Shown: positions 1 to 11,571, numbered from the stretch's first letter. The stretch is DNA of 47,181 bases from Nitrosomonas sp. (GCA_017984435.1 JAGNZK010000021.1:1-47181); one strand, 5' to 3'. Made by a program: numbers and translations. Notes: a model not told the origin generated them from the letters alone.

Positions 1-239
1 TGTACCGGTTTTTTTATCAGCAGAGAAACCAGTAAAATAGGGCAGCACAAAGAGAATGCGAACAAAGACAAGCGAAATGATAGGCGCTCACCCAGAGGAG
101 GATTTGTCGTGGTTAGGCAAATAACACGAATCCCGTTTTACCTTACGATAACTGGTTGTGTCGAAAACATACAGATCTAATTCAGAATTCTAGCGCCGTG
201 TTCGGCAAAGTTTTTGAATAGAATAATATCTATCTCTGT
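1..239. other. Left edge, no gene assigned
   Basis: No confident gene. Frame 1 on the plus strand is open from the window edge to a TAA at 178-180, so these 59 codons could be the 3' end of a gene convergent with glgB. The translation (ending in CVENIQI) is not one I recognise and has no family motif. The minus strand has only short open stretches. I see no clear terminator for glgB. Confidence 0.3.
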
Positions 240-2465
240 TTAGAATTCTTTCTTTCTTTCTGCGGTATTTTCGTATGGGTCTTGTAGAGAAAAAATAATT
301 CCTGCTAGTGGTGGTAGGGTAATCGCAATAGAATCAGGAAAACCCATCCAGGGTATCTGCATACTGGTAATATTCCCCGCATTGCCTATATTACTTCCGC
401 CATAGTAGGCTGAATCACTGTTGAATATCTCCCGATAAATCCCTGTAGTCGGAACACCGATGCGATAACCGGTGCGCGGAACCGGGGTGAAGTTGAGGAT
501 CACCAGCACAAAAGAACCATCTTTGGTGTACCGCATGTAGCTGATTACCGAATGATCAGCATCCTGGCAGTCGATCCAGTGAAATCCTTCGGATACAAAA
601 TCGAGTTGATGCAAGGCTGGAATGTGTTTGTAATAATGATTCAAATCACGGTGTGCAGCCTCTATACCGGAGTGTTGTTTTTGTCCAAGCAAATGCCAAT
701 CCAGTTCATGGTTGATGCGCCATTCTTGTTGTTGGGCAAATTCATTACCCATGAAATTGAGCTTTTTGCCTGGCCACGTCATCTGATATACCAACAACAA
801 ACGCACATTGGCGAATTTCTGCCAGGCATCACCGGGCATTTTGTTAAATAGAGAACCTTTGCCATGCACTACTTCGTCATGTGAAAATGGTAAGACAAAG
901 TTTTCGCTATACGCATAGAGCTGACTGAACGTAAGTTGATCCTGGTGATAACGTCGATGGATAGGATCTTGCCGCATATACGTCAAGGTGTCGTGCATCC
1001 AACCCATATTCCATTTCATCGAAAATCCCAGACCACCGATATACGTTGGGCGCGATACGCCCGGCCAAGCAGTGGATTCCTCGGCCAGTGTCAGTGCACC
1101 GGGAAATTCGGCGTGTACCATAATATTCAGCTCGCGCAGGAATTCGATCGCTTCCAGATTTTCCCTGCCGCCGTATTTATTCGGCAACCATTCGTCTTCT
1201 TTGCGTGAGTAATCCAGATATAGCATGGAAGCCACTGCATCGACGCGCAATCCATCCAGGTGAAATTCGGATAACCAATAATGGGCGCTGGACAACAGAA
1301 ACGATTTCACTTCGTTACGTCCATAATTGAAGATATACGTGCCCCAATCCTGATGAAATCCCAGACGGGGATCTTCATGTTCATATAAGGCTGTACCGTC
1401 GAAGCGCGCCAAAGCAAAAGTGTCTTGCGGAAAATGCGCGGGCACCCAATCCAGGATCACGCCAATTCCCGCCTGGTGGCAGCTATCGATAAAAAGCCGG
1501 AAGTCATCAGGAGAACCGTAGCGACTGGTAACTGCAAAATAGCCGGTGGTCTGATAGCCCCAGGATTCGTCCAGCGGATGCTCCGAGATGGGCATCAATT
1601 CAATATGCGTATAACCCATTTCCAGAATATATGGCAGCAGATGATCAGCGAGCTCCCGGTAAGTGTAAAAACGCCCATCTGGATGCCGTTTCCATGATCC
1701 GATATGGATTTCAAAAATATTGAGTGGTGCATGTAACCAATCCCAGTTAGCGCGATTCATCATCCACTGTGTATCGTGCCAACGATAGGTATTATCGCCC
1801 GGTGTCAATGCCGCAGTATTGGGTCTGAGCTCATAGCGATTGGCATAAGGATCTGTTTTTATAAAAATTTCACCGCTATTGCGATTGCAGATCTCAAATT
1901 TGTAAAGTGAATTGGGTGGTAATTCGGGAATGAATAGTTCCCAGACACCACTAGCATGGTGTATCGCCATAGGATGGATACGTCCATCCCAGCGATTGAA
2001 GTCACCCACAACGCTGACTCGTCCGGCGTTGGGTGCCCATACCGAAAATCGCATGCCATCCACGCCGGCATTCCTAACGCACTGAGCTCCCAGCATGCGA
2101 TAGGCTTGCCGCAGTTTGCCTTCATTGAACAGATACACATCATGATCTGAAATTTGCAGCGAAAAAGCATAAGGATCATATGTTTCATAGACCATATGCG
2201 GTGCACCTTTCTCTTCAATCCGCAATCGATATGGCATGTCGTGTGACGATTCCCCGTGCCATTCGAAAATTCCGTCAGAATGGATACATTTCATCGGCTC
2301 AAAACCAACGGTGGTTCTGACCCACACATTCGCATCAAAAGGGCGGAATACTCGTATCAAAATCTGACCGCGCGCTCTATGTAATCCCAAATACGAGAAC
2401 GGATCATGTAGCCGAGCATTCAGCAGTGCATGTTGCAATGAATTAGTCTTTTGGATGGCGATCAC
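240..2465 (-). CDS. glgB: 1,4-alpha-glucan branching enzyme GlgB (GH13)
   Basis: GlgB cuts alpha-1,4-glucan chains and re-attaches them through alpha-1,6 bonds, making the branches of glycogen in the cytoplasm. The 741-aa product has the usual length of a long-form GlgB. An N-terminal beta-sandwich (about residues 1-110) is followed by a CBM48 module (about 130-230, [19 protein letters not shown]) and a GH13 barrel. Catalytic motifs are visible: nucleophile D409 in [10 protein letters not shown], acid/base E462 in LAEES, and H529-D530 in FSHDEVVHG. The C-terminal all-beta domain starts near residue 630. The gene is divergent from glgC, with 144 bp between the two starts, so both promoters must lie in that short gap. 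Annotation is secure. Confidence 0.97.
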   Translation of the reverse strand: MIAIQKTNSLQHALLNARLHDPFSYLGLHRARGQILIRVFRPFDANVWVRTTVGFEPMKCIHSDGIFEWHGESSHDMPYRLRIEEKGAPHMVYETYDPYAFSLQISDHDVYLFNEGKLRQAYRMLGAQCVRNAGVDGMRFSVWAPNAGRVSVVGDFNRWDGRIHPMAIHHASGVWELFIPELPPNSLYKFEICNRNSGEIFIKTDPYANRYELRPNTAALTPGDNTYRWHDTQWMMNRANWDWLHAPLNIFEIHIGSWKRHPDGRFYTYRELADHLLPYILEMGYTHIELMPISEHPLDESWGYQTTGYFAVTSRYGSPDDFRLFIDSCHQAGIGVILDWVPAHFPQDTFALARFDGTALYEHEDPRLGFHQDWGTYIFNYGRNEVKSFLLSSAHYWLSEFHLDGLRVDAVASMLYLDYSRKEDEWLPNKYGGRENLEAIEFLRELNIMVHAEFPGALTLAEESTAWPGVSRPTYIGGLGFSMKWNMGWMHDTLTYMRQDPIHRRYHQDQLTFSQLYAYSENFVLPFSHDEVVHGKGSLFNKMPGDAWQKFANVRLLLVYQMTWPGKKLNFMGNEFAQQQEWRINHELDWHLLGQKQHSGIEAAHRDLNHYYKHIPALHQLDFVSEGFHWIDCQDADHSVISYMRYTKDGSFVLVILNFTPVPRTGYRIGVPTTGIYREIFNSDSAYYGGSNIGNAGNITSMQIPWMGFPDSIAITLPPLAGIIFSLQDPYENTAERKKEF

Positions 2466-2609
2466 ATATTACCTATCAGATGAGTTAGCTGGTATAACCT
2501 GAATTATAGCGTGTCTATCCTTGATCATTGACAATTAAAATAGAAGCGATATGTGAGAAAGTGCCATAATGCGATAACATATCCACATGAAGAGGGGAGG
2601 TTTATAGCT

Positions 2610-3929
2610 ATGGACAATATCGAACGGCTGCATGCCGGTGAATCCCAAGCAGGGTACCAAACCAGTACGCGTTTTCACAGCAATATCACGCTCAATACAA
2701 TCGCACTGATACTGGCGGGCGGGCGTGGTAGCCGGCTGCATCAACTGACCGATTGGCGCGCTAAACCAGCAGTCCCCTTTGGAGGTAAATTTCGTATCAT
2801 TGATTTCCCACTTTCCAACTGCGTTAATTCAGGAGTCCGCCGCATTGGCGTGGTTACGCAATACAAGGCACAGAGCCTGATTCGTCATATTCAACATGGC
2901 TGGAGCTTCCTTGATGGACGCTTCAAAGAGTTTGTCGAATTGCTTCCTGCGCAGCAGCGCACAATCGAGGAAACATGGTATCAAGGCACAGCCGACGCCG
3001 TATTCCAGAATCTCGATATCTTGCGACGCCATGATGCTAAATATGTATTAATCCTGGGGGGAGATCATATTTACAAAATGGATTACAGCAAGTTATTGGC
3101 TGAACATATGGAGAAGGGTGCCGATATGACAGTGGCTTGTCTCGAAATTCCGCTGCAGGAAGCCAGTGCCTTTGGCGTCATGGGCGTGAATGATAAATGG
3201 CAAGTAACCAGTTTTGCTGAAAAACCGGAAAACCCAGTATCGATTCCCGGCCAACCGGAAACAGCTCTGGTAAGTATGGGAATTTATGTTTTCAATGCAG
3301 CGTTTCTATATGAACAGCTCATTCGCGACCATCAAATCAATGATTCGTCACATGATTTTGGTAAAGACCTGATTCCCTATCTGGTGCCCCGTTATCGCGT
3401 ATTTGCACATCGATTTCTAAACAGCTGCGTGAATATGGCATCAGGAATACCTTACTGGCGCGATGTAGGAACAGTGGATGCTTATTGGGAAGCCAATTTA
3501 GACCTGATCACCATAACACCTCAGCTTAATCTCTACGATGAAGATTGGCCGATTTGGACGCATCAGGAACAATTACCTCCGGCAAAATTTGTTTTTGATG
3601 ACGTAGATCGCCGTGGCCAGGCGCTGGATTCATCCGTATCAGGGGGCTGTATTATCAGTGGTGCGACGGTGCGCGGTTCCTTGCTGTTTTCCAATGTTAA
3701 AGTCAACAGCTATAGTAATGTGCAAGATTCGGTCATACTACCGAATGTTGTGGTTGGCAGGCATGCGCGTTTGCGGCGTGTTGTGGTGGAAAAACAATGC
3801 ATCATTCCTGAAGGATTGGAAGTAGGATATGATTCAGAGGCAGATCGCAAGCGATTCTATGTGACCGCAAAAGGCATTACACTGATTACACCGGAAATGT
3901 TGGGGCAACGTGTTCATCATATGCGTTAA
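2610..3929 (+). CDS. glgC: Glucose-1-phosphate adenylyltransferase GlgC
   Basis: GlgC makes ADP-glucose from ATP and glucose-1-phosphate, the committed step of glycogen synthesis. The 439-aa product shows the nucleotidyltransferase signature AGGRGSRL (residues 36-43), the WYQGTADA segment (123-130), the substrate-site motif GDHIYKMDY (151-159) and a C-terminal left-handed beta-helix part ([21 protein letters not shown]). The frame is open from 2553, but I chose ATG 2610 because a strong Shine-Dalgarno, GGGGAGG, lies about 11-17 nt upstream and the homologous region starts after it. It heads a rightward series glgC-GH57-GH57-pgi-glgA and is divergent from glgB. Allosteric control is expected from the family, not read here. 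Confidence 0.96.
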   Translation: MDNIERLHAGESQAGYQTSTRFHSNITLNTIALILAGGRGSRLHQLTDWRAKPAVPFGGKFRIIDFPLSNCVNSGVRRIGVVTQYKAQSLIRHIQHGWSFLDGRFKEFVELLPAQQRTIEETWYQGTADAVFQNLDILRRHDAKYVLILGGDHIYKMDYSKLLAEHMEKGADMTVACLEIPLQEASAFGVMGVNDKWQVTSFAEKPENPVSIPGQPETALVSMGIYVFNAAFLYEQLIRDHQINDSSHDFGKDLIPYLVPRYRVFAHRFLNSCVNMASGIPYWRDVGTVDAYWEANLDLITITPQLNLYDEDWPIWTHQEQLPPAKFVFDDVDRRGQALDSSVSGGCIISGATVRGSLLFSNVKVNSYSNVQDSVILPNVVVGRHARLRRVVVEKQCIIPEGLEVGYDSEADRKRFYVTAKGITLITPEMLGQRVHHMR

Positions 3930-3962
3930 CTATTGGAAATTTATGAGTATCATCATTTTTAA

Positions 3963-5666
3963 ATGAAGCAGTTAAATCTTGTTTTGTTGTGGCACATGCA
4001 TCAACCGGATTACCGCGACTATGTCACCAAAGAATTCGTATTGCCGTGGGTATATTTGCATGCCATCAAGGATTATACCGACATGGCTTATCACTTAGAG
4101 ATGCATCCAAAAACCAAAGCGGTGATTAATTTTGTGCCGGTACTGTTGGATCAATTAGAAGATTTTACCGAGCAATTTTCTACAGGGCAGATACGTAACC
4201 CTTTGCTGCGCTTGTTAGCCACGCCTGAGCTCGAGCACATTACGCTACAGGATCGCTTGTACGTGTTTGACAGTTGCTTTCTTAGCAATCATGAAACGAT
4301 GTTGAAGCCTTATCCGGCCTATAAACGCCTGCACGAACTTTATCAAATCTTTAACAAACGCAGCGAGAATGAATTCACTTATCTTTCCAGTCAATACATG
4401 GCAGATTTGCTGGTATGGTATCACTTGGCTTGGATGGGCGAAAGTGTGCGCCGCAACAACGAATTCGTAATGAAGTTGATGGCGCAAAGTAAAGGATTTA
4501 CCTGTGCTGATCGCTTACAATTATTTAATTTAATTGGGGAACTGATCCAAAAACTGATTCCACGCTACCGCAAGCTTGCTGAGTCAGGCCAAATTGAGCT
4601 ATCCACGACACCGCACTATCATCCGCTTGCACCGCTGTTGATTGATTTTCCCTCTGCCCGAGATAGTCAACCCGATGTTACTTTGCCGGAGCATTCCTTT
4701 TATCCGGGTGGGCGCAGCCGTGTCGCATTTCACTTATCCTCGGCAACAACCAGCCACACGCAGCGTTTCAATGAAAAACCTTCCGGTATCTGGCCGGCTG
4801 AAGGTGCTGTGTCGGCAGCATTATTGAAAATCCTGGCAGAGCAAGATTGTCAATGGAGTGCTAGTGGCGAAGGCGTTCTGGTGAATAGTCTGCGTGCCTC
4901 TTATCCTGATGCGCCATTACCGGATCGTAACCACTATTTATATCGCCCCTACCGAGTGGCTGGAGAAGCGGAGCAAGTCATGTGTTTTTTTCGTGATGAT
5001 CAGTTATCCGATTTGATCGGTTTTGAATATGCCAAATGGTTTGGGCGTGATGCGGCAGAAAATTTTATCCAGTCGCTGGAGCACATCTACCATAATACAC
5101 CGGCCGAAGAGAATCCGATTGTCAGCGTCATTCTGGATGGAGAGAATGCCTGGGAATCGTATCCCTATAATGGTTATTATTTTCTTGAAGATCTTTACAA
5201 TTTACTCGATAGTCATCCGTTTATTCGCACTACAACATATCGTGACTATATCGCCGATGCTGAAAATATGGATAATATGACGATATTACCTGCCTTAGCT
5301 GCCGGTAGCTGGGTATATGGAACATTCTCTACGTGGATTGGCGACAGGGAAAAAAATTGCGCTTGGGATATGCTTTGTGCCGCCAAGCATAGCTTTGATC
5401 TGGTGATGCAAAGCGACCGGTTAAACGATGAAGAAAAAGCCGAGGCCAGTCGGCAATTGGCATCTTGTGAAAGTTCCGACTGGTTCTGGTGGTTTGGTGA
5501 TTATAATCCAGCACATTCGGTAGCCAGTTTTGATCAACTGTTCAGGCAAAACCTGATGAATCTGTATCGTTTACTTAAACTGCCGATACCTTCGACAGTA
5601 CTCGAGTCTATTAGCAAAGGCAGTAAAGAAATTGAAGCAAACAGTACCATGCGGCGATCTTCATGA
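3963..5666 (+). CDS. GH57 family alpha-glucan hydrolase (amylase/pullulanase-like)
   Basis: A 567-aa glycoside hydrolase of family 57, probably acting on alpha-glucan (glycogen or maltodextrin) in the cytoplasm; no signal peptide is visible. GH57 motifs: HMHQP at residues 11-15 (motif 1), GIWPAEGAVS with likely nucleophile E280, LDGENAWESYPYNG with likely acid/base D392, and SDWFWWFGD at 505-513, a typical GH57 closing motif. The gene starts 33 bp after glgC and no good ribosome binding site is seen before ATG 3963, so translation may depend on the upstream gene. Whether it is an alpha-amylase, amylopullulanase or branching-type enzyme cannot be told from motifs alone. Confidence 0.88.
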   Translation: MKQLNLVLLWHMHQPDYRDYVTKEFVLPWVYLHAIKDYTDMAYHLEMHPKTKAVINFVPVLLDQLEDFTEQFSTGQIRNPLLRLLATPELEHITLQDRLYVFDSCFLSNHETMLKPYPAYKRLHELYQIFNKRSENEFTYLSSQYMADLLVWYHLAWMGESVRRNNEFVMKLMAQSKGFTCADRLQLFNLIGELIQKLIPRYRKLAESGQIELSTTPHYHPLAPLLIDFPSARDSQPDVTLPEHSFYPGGRSRVAFHLSSATTSHTQRFNEKPSGIWPAEGAVSAALLKILAEQDCQWSASGEGVLVNSLRASYPDAPLPDRNHYLYRPYRVAGEAEQVMCFFRDDQLSDLIGFEYAKWFGRDAAENFIQSLEHIYHNTPAEENPIVSVILDGENAWESYPYNGYYFLEDLYNLLDSHPFIRTTTYRDYIADAENMDNMTILPALAAGSWVYGTFSTWIGDREKNCAWDMLCAAKHSFDLVMQSDRLNDEEKAEASRQLASCESSDWFWWFGDYNPAHSVASFDQLFRQNLMNLYRLLKLPIPSTVLESISKGSKEIEANSTMRRSS

Positions 5667-5755
5667 ATACCTGATTGATTTCAAGCTATACTAAACAGCA
5701 TTGAAATTGGATTCTCGGTTGTCCAGGTTTTTAAAACAATTATCGGAATAATTGA

Positions 5756-7777
5756 ATGTCACAACCTGTATCGCTACTCTTTGGTGTCCACGCGCACCAA
5801 CCCGTCGGCAACTTTCCCAGCGTGCTGATGGATGCACATCTGCGTTGTTATCGACCATTCTTGCAAGTGCTCTATCGCTATCCGGATTTTCGTTTTGCTG
5901 TCCATTTCTCCGGTTGGTTGCTTGATTATCTAATGCAACATTTTCCTGAAGATATGGCATTACTTCACGAAATGGTGTTGCGAAAACAAGTAGAGCTATT
6001 TGGTGCGGGTGATACCGAGCCGGTTCTGGCGGTTATTCCAAACCGTGACCGTATCGGGCAGATTGAGGCTTTCTCCAGCAAATTGGCAATCCAGTTGGGA
6101 CAACGTCCGCAAGGCGCATGGTTAACCGAACGTGTGTGGGAGTCCACGGTGGTTCCGGCACTTGCAGCGTGCGGCATCCGTTATGTGATTGTGGATGATT
6201 ACCATTTTCTCTGTGCCGGCAAAACACCAGCTGAATTAAATGGTTATTTCACCACTGAAGAAGATTCGCATAAACTGGATTTGTTTCCGATTTCGGAATC
6301 TCTACGTTATAAAATACCATTTTCCCCTGTTGAGGAAACAATCGCTTATCTCGAATCATTAGCAGATGATCATCCCTCAGCTAGCAAAGTTGCAGCGATT
6401 TATTTTGATGATATTGAGAAATTCGGTATTTGGCCGGAAACTTACCAGTGGGTATATGAAAAAGGCTGGCTTGAGCAATTCATTCAAGGTGTACTCACTT
6501 CAACAAAAATTTGTACCCAACATTACAGCGAATATCATGCTGGTGAAAAAACGCGGGGGATTGTTTATTTACCCACGGTATCCTACATTGAAATGAATGA
6601 ATGGACATTACCCGCCCAGTCTGCAAACACCTATGCAGACCTCGTGCAACAGGCGAAGAACAGTGGTTGGTATGAACATAAGAAAGCATTTGTACGCGGC
6701 GGTATCTGGAAGAATTTCTTTTCTCGCTATCCGGAATCCAACTGGATGCATAAACGTATGTTAGGACTCTCTGCAAGGCTGGATGCATTACCGGAGAAAC
6801 AGCATACAGCGTTGATGCAGCAAAAACTCTATGAGTCTCAAGCCAATGATGCTTATTGGCATGGTTTGTTCGGCGGCTTATATCTTCCCCATTTGCGGCG
6901 TGCTGTCTACAACGGTTTGATTGAATTGGAAGCCTTGTTGGATACCTGCGCGCATCGTCCGGCCTATTTCACCGAAGATACCGATCTGGATGGCGTGGCG
7001 GAAGCGTATCTGCAGAATGGCGTTCTCCAGGCAATCATGAAACTGGATAGCTTTGCCGCTATTTGTGAACTGGATGCTTACCAGTTGAAACATAATTTCG
7101 GTGATACCTTACGTTGTCAGGTTGAGCACTATTATCAGAAAATTCAACCGGGAGAACAGCGCTCATCCGATCATGCAGGTAGTGGTATCGCTTCCGTGCA
7201 TGACAGAATCAGTTATAAACATGAAATAAGCGCAACAGATATCCTTGCTGATGATCATCCTCGGAGTCTTTTTGTGGATCGTTTGGATGCAGTGTTTATT
7301 GCCTATCGATCTTTAGCTTCAGCGCTTGAGAATAACCATTTTCAATCTGAAAATGCCCCATACCCTATTCATAAGCACATCATGCTTAACAACAATCAGC
7401 TACAAGTCGCATATCGTTTTACCGCTAAAATGAAACAGGCATTCAGTACCGAGATCAACCTTGCTATGCCGAGCTGTGATGGAATGGGCGGGCGCTATAT
7501 TTACCAAGGAGAGATTCCCGGTGGCTTCGGTCATTTACTTAAATTGACAGATTTAATCGAAATTACACTGGATGACGATACGTTGGGTGGCAATATTGTG
7601 TTAAGGACTTCTTCTCCTGTGACGTTCCAGGCACATCCACATTTCTCAGTATCACAATCTGAGAGCGGGTTTGAGAAAATTATGCAAGCAGTGACGCTAC
7701 TATTGGAATGGCCGATAATAACGCAAGAATTGGTTATCACGCTGGAGATCAATTCACGAAAACAGATCAAGCCATGA
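5756..7777 (+). CDS. GH57 4-alpha-glucanotransferase (DUF1925/DUF1926 type)
   Basis: A 673-aa enzyme expected to move alpha-1,4-glucan segments between acceptors (amylomaltase-like reaction). It resembles the Thermococcus litoralis GH57 glucanotransferase type: AHQPVGNF (13-20), WLTERVWE with likely nucleophile E125, and [12 protein letters not shown] with catalytic Asp at 218 or 219. The C-terminal half (about 400-673) matches the beta-rich domains of that subfamily, including [19 protein letters not shown]. It sits between the first GH57 gene and pgi, with 89 bp upstream and 91 bp downstream. Together with GlgB and the other GH57 enzyme it probably remodels linear glucan. No secretion signal was seen. 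The substrate is inferred from family and context. Confidence 0.9.
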   Translation: MSQPVSLLFGVHAHQPVGNFPSVLMDAHLRCYRPFLQVLYRYPDFRFAVHFSGWLLDYLMQHFPEDMALLHEMVLRKQVELFGAGDTEPVLAVIPNRDRIGQIEAFSSKLAIQLGQRPQGAWLTERVWESTVVPALAACGIRYVIVDDYHFLCAGKTPAELNGYFTTEEDSHKLDLFPISESLRYKIPFSPVEETIAYLESLADDHPSASKVAAIYFDDIEKFGIWPETYQWVYEKGWLEQFIQGVLTSTKICTQHYSEYHAGEKTRGIVYLPTVSYIEMNEWTLPAQSANTYADLVQQAKNSGWYEHKKAFVRGGIWKNFFSRYPESNWMHKRMLGLSARLDALPEKQHTALMQQKLYESQANDAYWHGLFGGLYLPHLRRAVYNGLIELEALLDTCAHRPAYFTEDTDLDGVAEAYLQNGVLQAIMKLDSFAAICELDAYQLKHNFGDTLRCQVEHYYQKIQPGEQRSSDHAGSGIASVHDRISYKHEISATDILADDHPRSLFVDRLDAVFIAYRSLASALENNHFQSENAPYPIHKHIMLNNNQLQVAYRFTAKMKQAFSTEINLAMPSCDGMGGRYIYQGEIPGGFGHLLKLTDLIEITLDDDTLGGNIVLRTSSPVTFQAHPHFSVSQSESGFEKIMQAVTLLLEWPIITQELVITLEINSRKQIKP

Positions 7778-7868
7778 GCAATTAATCCAGTGTGAGTGTT
7801 CGATTTGGAAACCAGCACGTGGTCTAAGCGGATCCGTACAATTCATAACAGTGATTAAAACAAATAAT

Positions 7869-9503
7869 ATGTCTTCTCTTATTCAATCTCCCGCTTGGCT
7901 TGCTTTGCAAGCACATCAACCCGTTATGGCGCAGCAACATCTGCGTGAATTATTTCAAAAAGATCCACTGCGCTTTGAAGAATTCTCGCTACTTTTTAAT
8001 GATATTCTGATGGATTATGCCAAGCAGCCGCTCAGTCGTGAAACAGTTGATCGGCTGCTGGAACTGGCGCACCAACAACAATTGGAAAGCTGGATTGCCC
8101 GCATGTTCTCGGGAGAGAAAATCAACTCAACCGAGCGCCGGGCAGCATTGCATATTGCGTTACGCGGTGAACATCCTATTCAGATGGATGGCGTGGATGT
8201 GATGCCGGAAGTTAAACGCGTATTGAACCAAATGGAGCACTTCTCGATGGGTATCCAAAGCGGTGCACGCAGAGGATATACGGGGAAAATTTTTACCGAT
8301 ATTGTCAATATCGGTATCGGTGGTTCCGATTTGGGACCGGTGATGGTGACCGAAGCGCTTAAGCCTTACTGGTTAAATGGCATTACACCGCACTTTATTT
8401 CAAATATTGATGGCGCACAACTGGCTGAAACATTGCGGCATCTCGATCCGACCACGACATTGTTTGTAATCGCCTCAAAAACCTTTACTACCCAGGAAAC
8501 ACTTACCAATGCACATTCTGCACGGAAATGGTTTCTGACACACGGTGGCAGTGAAGAGCATATTGCACAGCATTTTGTCGCTGTATCCACCAATCGTGCC
8601 GCGGTGGAAAAATTCGGTATCGATCCCGGCAACATGTTTGAGTTCTGGGATTGGGTGGGCGGGCGCTATTCGTTATGGTCGGCGATTGGTCTTCCGATTG
8701 CATTGACCATTGGCATGGATAATTTTTATTCACTGCTCGCAGGCGCACGGGAAATGGATCAGCATTTCGCCGCGACACCATTGAAAAAAAACTTGCCGGT
8801 TATGCTGGGTTTGATCGGGATCTGGCAAATCAATTTTTTCGGCACTTCATCACATACGGTTCTGCCCTATGATCAATCCATGCAATATTTTCCCGCTTAT
8901 TTACAGCAACTGGAAATGGAGAGTAACGGCAAACGGGTCACCCGTGACGGCGAAGTGGTCGACTATGCAACCGGAACAGTCGTTTGGGGCGAACCGGGAA
9001 CCAATGGACAGCATGCTTTTTACCAGTTATTGCATCAAGGAACACAAACCGTTTCAGCCGATTTTCTGGCGCCTTGTCAAAGCCATCATCCGGTTGGCCA
9101 CCATCATCGCATGTTACTGGCTAATTTCTTTGCTCAGACTGAAGCATTAATGGCCGGTAAGAACGAACAAGAAGTACGCACCGAATTAAAAGCGCAAGGT
9201 ATGAGCGATGAATCCGTAAAACAACTACTACTGCATAAAATTTTCCCCGGGAATCGTCCGACAACGTCCATTTTGTTCAAAAAACTCGATCCAAAAACAC
9301 TGGGTTCAATCATTGCACTGTATGAACATAAAGTTTTTGTGCAAAGCGTTATCTGGAATATTAACCCTTTTGATCAATGGGGCGTGGAGCTGGGTAAACA
9401 GTTAGCCGGAAAGATCCTGACGGAATTGGAACAGGATGCTGCAGCGACTTGCCATGATGCCTCCACGAATGGGTTGATCAATTATTTCAAAGCGAATCAG
9501 TAA
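7869..9503 (+). CDS. pgi: Glucose-6-phosphate isomerase
   Basis: Interconverts glucose-6-phosphate and fructose-6-phosphate, linking the glycogen genes around it to central carbon metabolism. The 544-aa product has typical length and PGI landmarks: [37 protein letters not shown], the MESNGKRV region and [12 protein letters not shown]. Family knowledge places the catalytic Glu and His in the [15 protein letters not shown] segment. The frame extends upstream to a GTG at 7851, but ATG 7869 gives [17 protein letters not shown], the usual N-terminus. Neither start has a clear Shine-Dalgarno. It is followed 11 bp later by glgA. In autotrophic ammonia oxidisers this placement would direct Calvin-cycle fructose-6-phosphate to glycogen, which is an inference. 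Confidence 0.97.
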   Translation: MSSLIQSPAWLALQAHQPVMAQQHLRELFQKDPLRFEEFSLLFNDILMDYAKQPLSRETVDRLLELAHQQQLESWIARMFSGEKINSTERRAALHIALRGEHPIQMDGVDVMPEVKRVLNQMEHFSMGIQSGARRGYTGKIFTDIVNIGIGGSDLGPVMVTEALKPYWLNGITPHFISNIDGAQLAETLRHLDPTTTLFVIASKTFTTQETLTNAHSARKWFLTHGGSEEHIAQHFVAVSTNRAAVEKFGIDPGNMFEFWDWVGGRYSLWSAIGLPIALTIGMDNFYSLLAGAREMDQHFAATPLKKNLPVMLGLIGIWQINFFGTSSHTVLPYDQSMQYFPAYLQQLEMESNGKRVTRDGEVVDYATGTVVWGEPGTNGQHAFYQLLHQGTQTVSADFLAPCQSHHPVGHHHRMLLANFFAQTEALMAGKNEQEVRTELKAQGMSDESVKQLLLHKIFPGNRPTTSILFKKLDPKTLGSIIALYEHKVFVQSVIWNINPFDQWGVELGKQLAGKILTELEQDAAATCHDASTNGLINYFKANQ

Positions 9504-9514
9504 TAACATTATTC

Positions 9515-10999
9515 ATGCCGTCATCCCAGCAATTCCGCGTTCTGTTTATTACCTCTGAAGTTTATCCACTGTGCAAAACCGGCGGCTTGGGTGATGTCAG
9601 CGCTGCATTACCTGCTGCGTTACGTATGCTGCAGACCGATGTAAGATTGCTACTGCCCGGTTATCCGCAAGTTCTGGCAGGCGTTAAATATAAATCCAAA
9701 GTAGCCGAGTTCAATGAATTGCCACAATTTCCACCTACCACACTGCTTTCAGCAAGATTATCGCTAAGCAAATCTGAAAATATTCCAGTTTTTGTGGTTG
9801 ATTGCCCAGGATTATTCCGCCGCGAAGGCGGTCCTTATAGGGACATGCTTGGGCGTGACTGGCCGGATAATGCATTACGTTTTGGTCTGCTCTCGAAAAT
9901 TGGCGCCATTCTGGCCAGTGACGCCAGCCCGATTGCCTGGCGTCCGCACATCGCACATTGTAATGACTGGCAAAGTGGTCTCACCCCGGCTTATCTGCAT
10001 TTTTATGAGGGAAAGAAAGCAGCGACTGTAATGACGATCCACAATCTCGCATTCCAAGGCATTTTCCCGCCCGGCAGTGTAGTGCAGTTAGGGTTGCCTG
10101 CAAGTAGTTTTGACATGAATGGTGTGGAATATTACAGCAATCTATCCTTTCTCAAAGCAGGACTTTATTACGCGGACCATATCACGACAGTCAGTCCCAA
10201 TTATGCACAGGAAATTCAAACAGAACCGCTGGGTTTTGGCTTGCAGGGATTACTGGCTGCACGAAGCCAACATCTCACCGGTATTATCAATGGCATAGCC
10301 ATCAACGAATGGGATCCTGCTACGGACCGCCATCTGGTAAAAAACTACAGTAGTAAAAAGTTATCTGATAAAGCTGCTAATAAAAGTGCTTTGCAACAAC
10401 AAATGGGGTTAGCAGTTGATGCCGATATTCCGCTATTCGGTGTGGTTAGCCGCTTAAGTCACCAGAAAGGTATTGATTTATTGATACAAATTATACCACA
10501 GCTGATAAAAATACCCGCGCAACTGGTTGTGCTAGGTAGCGACCATGCGGAACTCGAACACCAGCTTTCGACGCTGGCCCAAACCTACCCTGATACAATT
10601 GCTGTTCGTATCGGTTTTAATGAAACTTTGTCTCACTTGATTGAAGCTGGTGCAGATTGTTTCCTGATGCCATCACGTTTTGAACCGTGCGGTCTGAATC
10701 AAATGTATAGTCAGCGTTATGGTACGCCACCCGTAGTACATGCTACTGGCGGCTTACTCGACACCGTGGTGGATTACACACCAGCAACACTTGCGACTGG
10801 AAACGCTAGTGGTTTTTTATTACACCCAATGACTGCTGACAACCTGCTAAGCACGATCCAGCGTGCAACACTTGCTTATCACAATAAAAAAACTTGGCAG
10901 CGCTTACAGAAAAATGGCATGGCAAAAGACTTTAGCTGGCAAGCTAGCGCAACGGCTTATCAAGAAATTTACTATTCTCTGCACGCTGATCGAAGATAA
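9515..10999 (+). CDS. glgA: Glycogen (starch) synthase GlgA, GT5
   Basis: Transfers glucose from ADP-glucose to the non-reducing end of the glucan chain. The 494-aa protein has the ADP-glucose-binding KTGGL motif at residues 21-25, the N-terminal GT5 domain (CNDWQSGLTPAY) and a C-terminal GT-B domain with GVVSRLSHQKGIDLL and PSRFEPCGLNQMYSQRYG, including the conserved Glu of the retaining GT motif. It starts 11 bp after pgi, so it is very likely cotranscribed with it. It ends the rightward glycogen series; a 137-bp gap follows before the next gene, with no strong terminator hairpin. Confidence 0.97.
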   Translation: MPSSQQFRVLFITSEVYPLCKTGGLGDVSAALPAALRMLQTDVRLLLPGYPQVLAGVKYKSKVAEFNELPQFPPTTLLSARLSLSKSENIPVFVVDCPGLFRREGGPYRDMLGRDWPDNALRFGLLSKIGAILASDASPIAWRPHIAHCNDWQSGLTPAYLHFYEGKKAATVMTIHNLAFQGIFPPGSVVQLGLPASSFDMNGVEYYSNLSFLKAGLYYADHITTVSPNYAQEIQTEPLGFGLQGLLAARSQHLTGIINGIAINEWDPATDRHLVKNYSSKKLSDKAANKSALQQQMGLAVDADIPLFGVVSRLSHQKGIDLLIQIIPQLIKIPAQLVVLGSDHAELEHQLSTLAQTYPDTIAVRIGFNETLSHLIEAGADCFLMPSRFEPCGLNQMYSQRYGTPPVVHATGGLLDTVVDYTPATLATGNASGFLLHPMTADNLLSTIQRATLAYHNKKTWQRLQKNGMAKDFSWQASATAYQEIYYSLHADRR

Positions 11000-11039
11000 A
11001 TAATTTCTAATTCTTTCTACAAGAAATTATCCTCTCTTA

Positions 11040-11071
11040 ATGGTTTCCATTAGTAAAAAACCATGGTTTCC
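11040..11071 (+). promoter_or_regulatory. Direct repeat ATGGTTTCC x2 in leader of exported protein gene, copy 1
   Basis: Two identical 9-mers ATGGTTTCC start 23 bp apart (11040 and 11063), about two helical turns, 66 bp before the start codon. The same pair with the same 23-bp spacing occurs before the paralogue (13287-13319). Because about 100 bp of leader is conserved between the duplicated modules, this is a reasonable candidate for a regulator binding site. Regulator unknown. Confidence 0.45.
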
Positions 11072-11136
11072 CCAATATACACATAGTGTTGATAAAATTA
11101 AGATGATGCCATGTCGTTTATATATGGAGATTGATC

Positions 11137-11532
11137 ATGAAAGCAATGAAATTTTCAGCACTGATACCTTTGTTTGCTCTGAGTCTGTTAGCTTCACCTG
11201 TCGTTGCTGACAATGACCATGAAGCATTGGTAAAGCATTACGGAAATTTGGTTGAGGAAGCAAAAGTAAGATTGCAGGAGAACAGAAGAATATTGGAAGA
11301 ATATGAAGATCATCCTTATTATTATGGTAGACAAGGGCAAGATGTCAGATCACATGCTTCTGCCAATATTCGCGAATATGAAAAAACTTTGAAAGAGAAT
11401 TTGGCCAATGTTGATCTGCACAGAAGAATGGCAGTAGCGCAACGAAATGATCAAACAAATAAAACAGAGGTCGGTCTTAATCGTGATTTTACGGCAGCAA
11501 ACCCCGAATATTCTGATAGCAGAGGACTCTGA
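11137..11532 (+). CDS. Small exported protein, duplicated module copy 1
   Basis: A 131-aa protein of unknown function with a clear Sec signal peptide, predicted cleavage after VVA (residue 24), giving a periplasmic or secreted protein of about 107 residues. The mature part is charged and helical (NDHEALVKHYGNLVEEAK, RLQENRRILEEYE) with a conserved YYYGRQGQD segment and a second helical block ending in DLHRRMA. ATG 11137 is preferred to the in-frame TTG 11131 because GGAG lies 7 nt upstream. It is a paralogue of the lipoprotein at 13387. It is convergent with the porin at 11608 and shares a terminator with it. Coupling to the porin is suggested only by the duplication of both together. Confidence 0.85.
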   Translation: MKAMKFSALIPLFALSLLASPVVADNDHEALVKHYGNLVEEAKVRLQENRRILEEYEDHPYYYGRQGQDVRSHASANIREYEKTLKENLANVDLHRRMAVAQRNDQTNKTEVGLNRDFTAANPEYSDSRGL

Positions 11533-11541
11533 GAAAAACCA

Positions 11542-11571
11542 AACAGCCATCAACCGAAATTGATGGCTGTT
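11542..11571. terminator. Bidirectional rho-independent terminator
   Basis: A perfect 12-bp stem (AACAGCCATCAA pairing with TTGATGGCTGTT) around a 6-nt loop, followed by a T-rich run on the plus strand and preceded by A-rich sequence that gives U's on the minus strand. It lies between the convergent small exported protein gene and the porin gene and can serve both. Confidence 0.85.
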
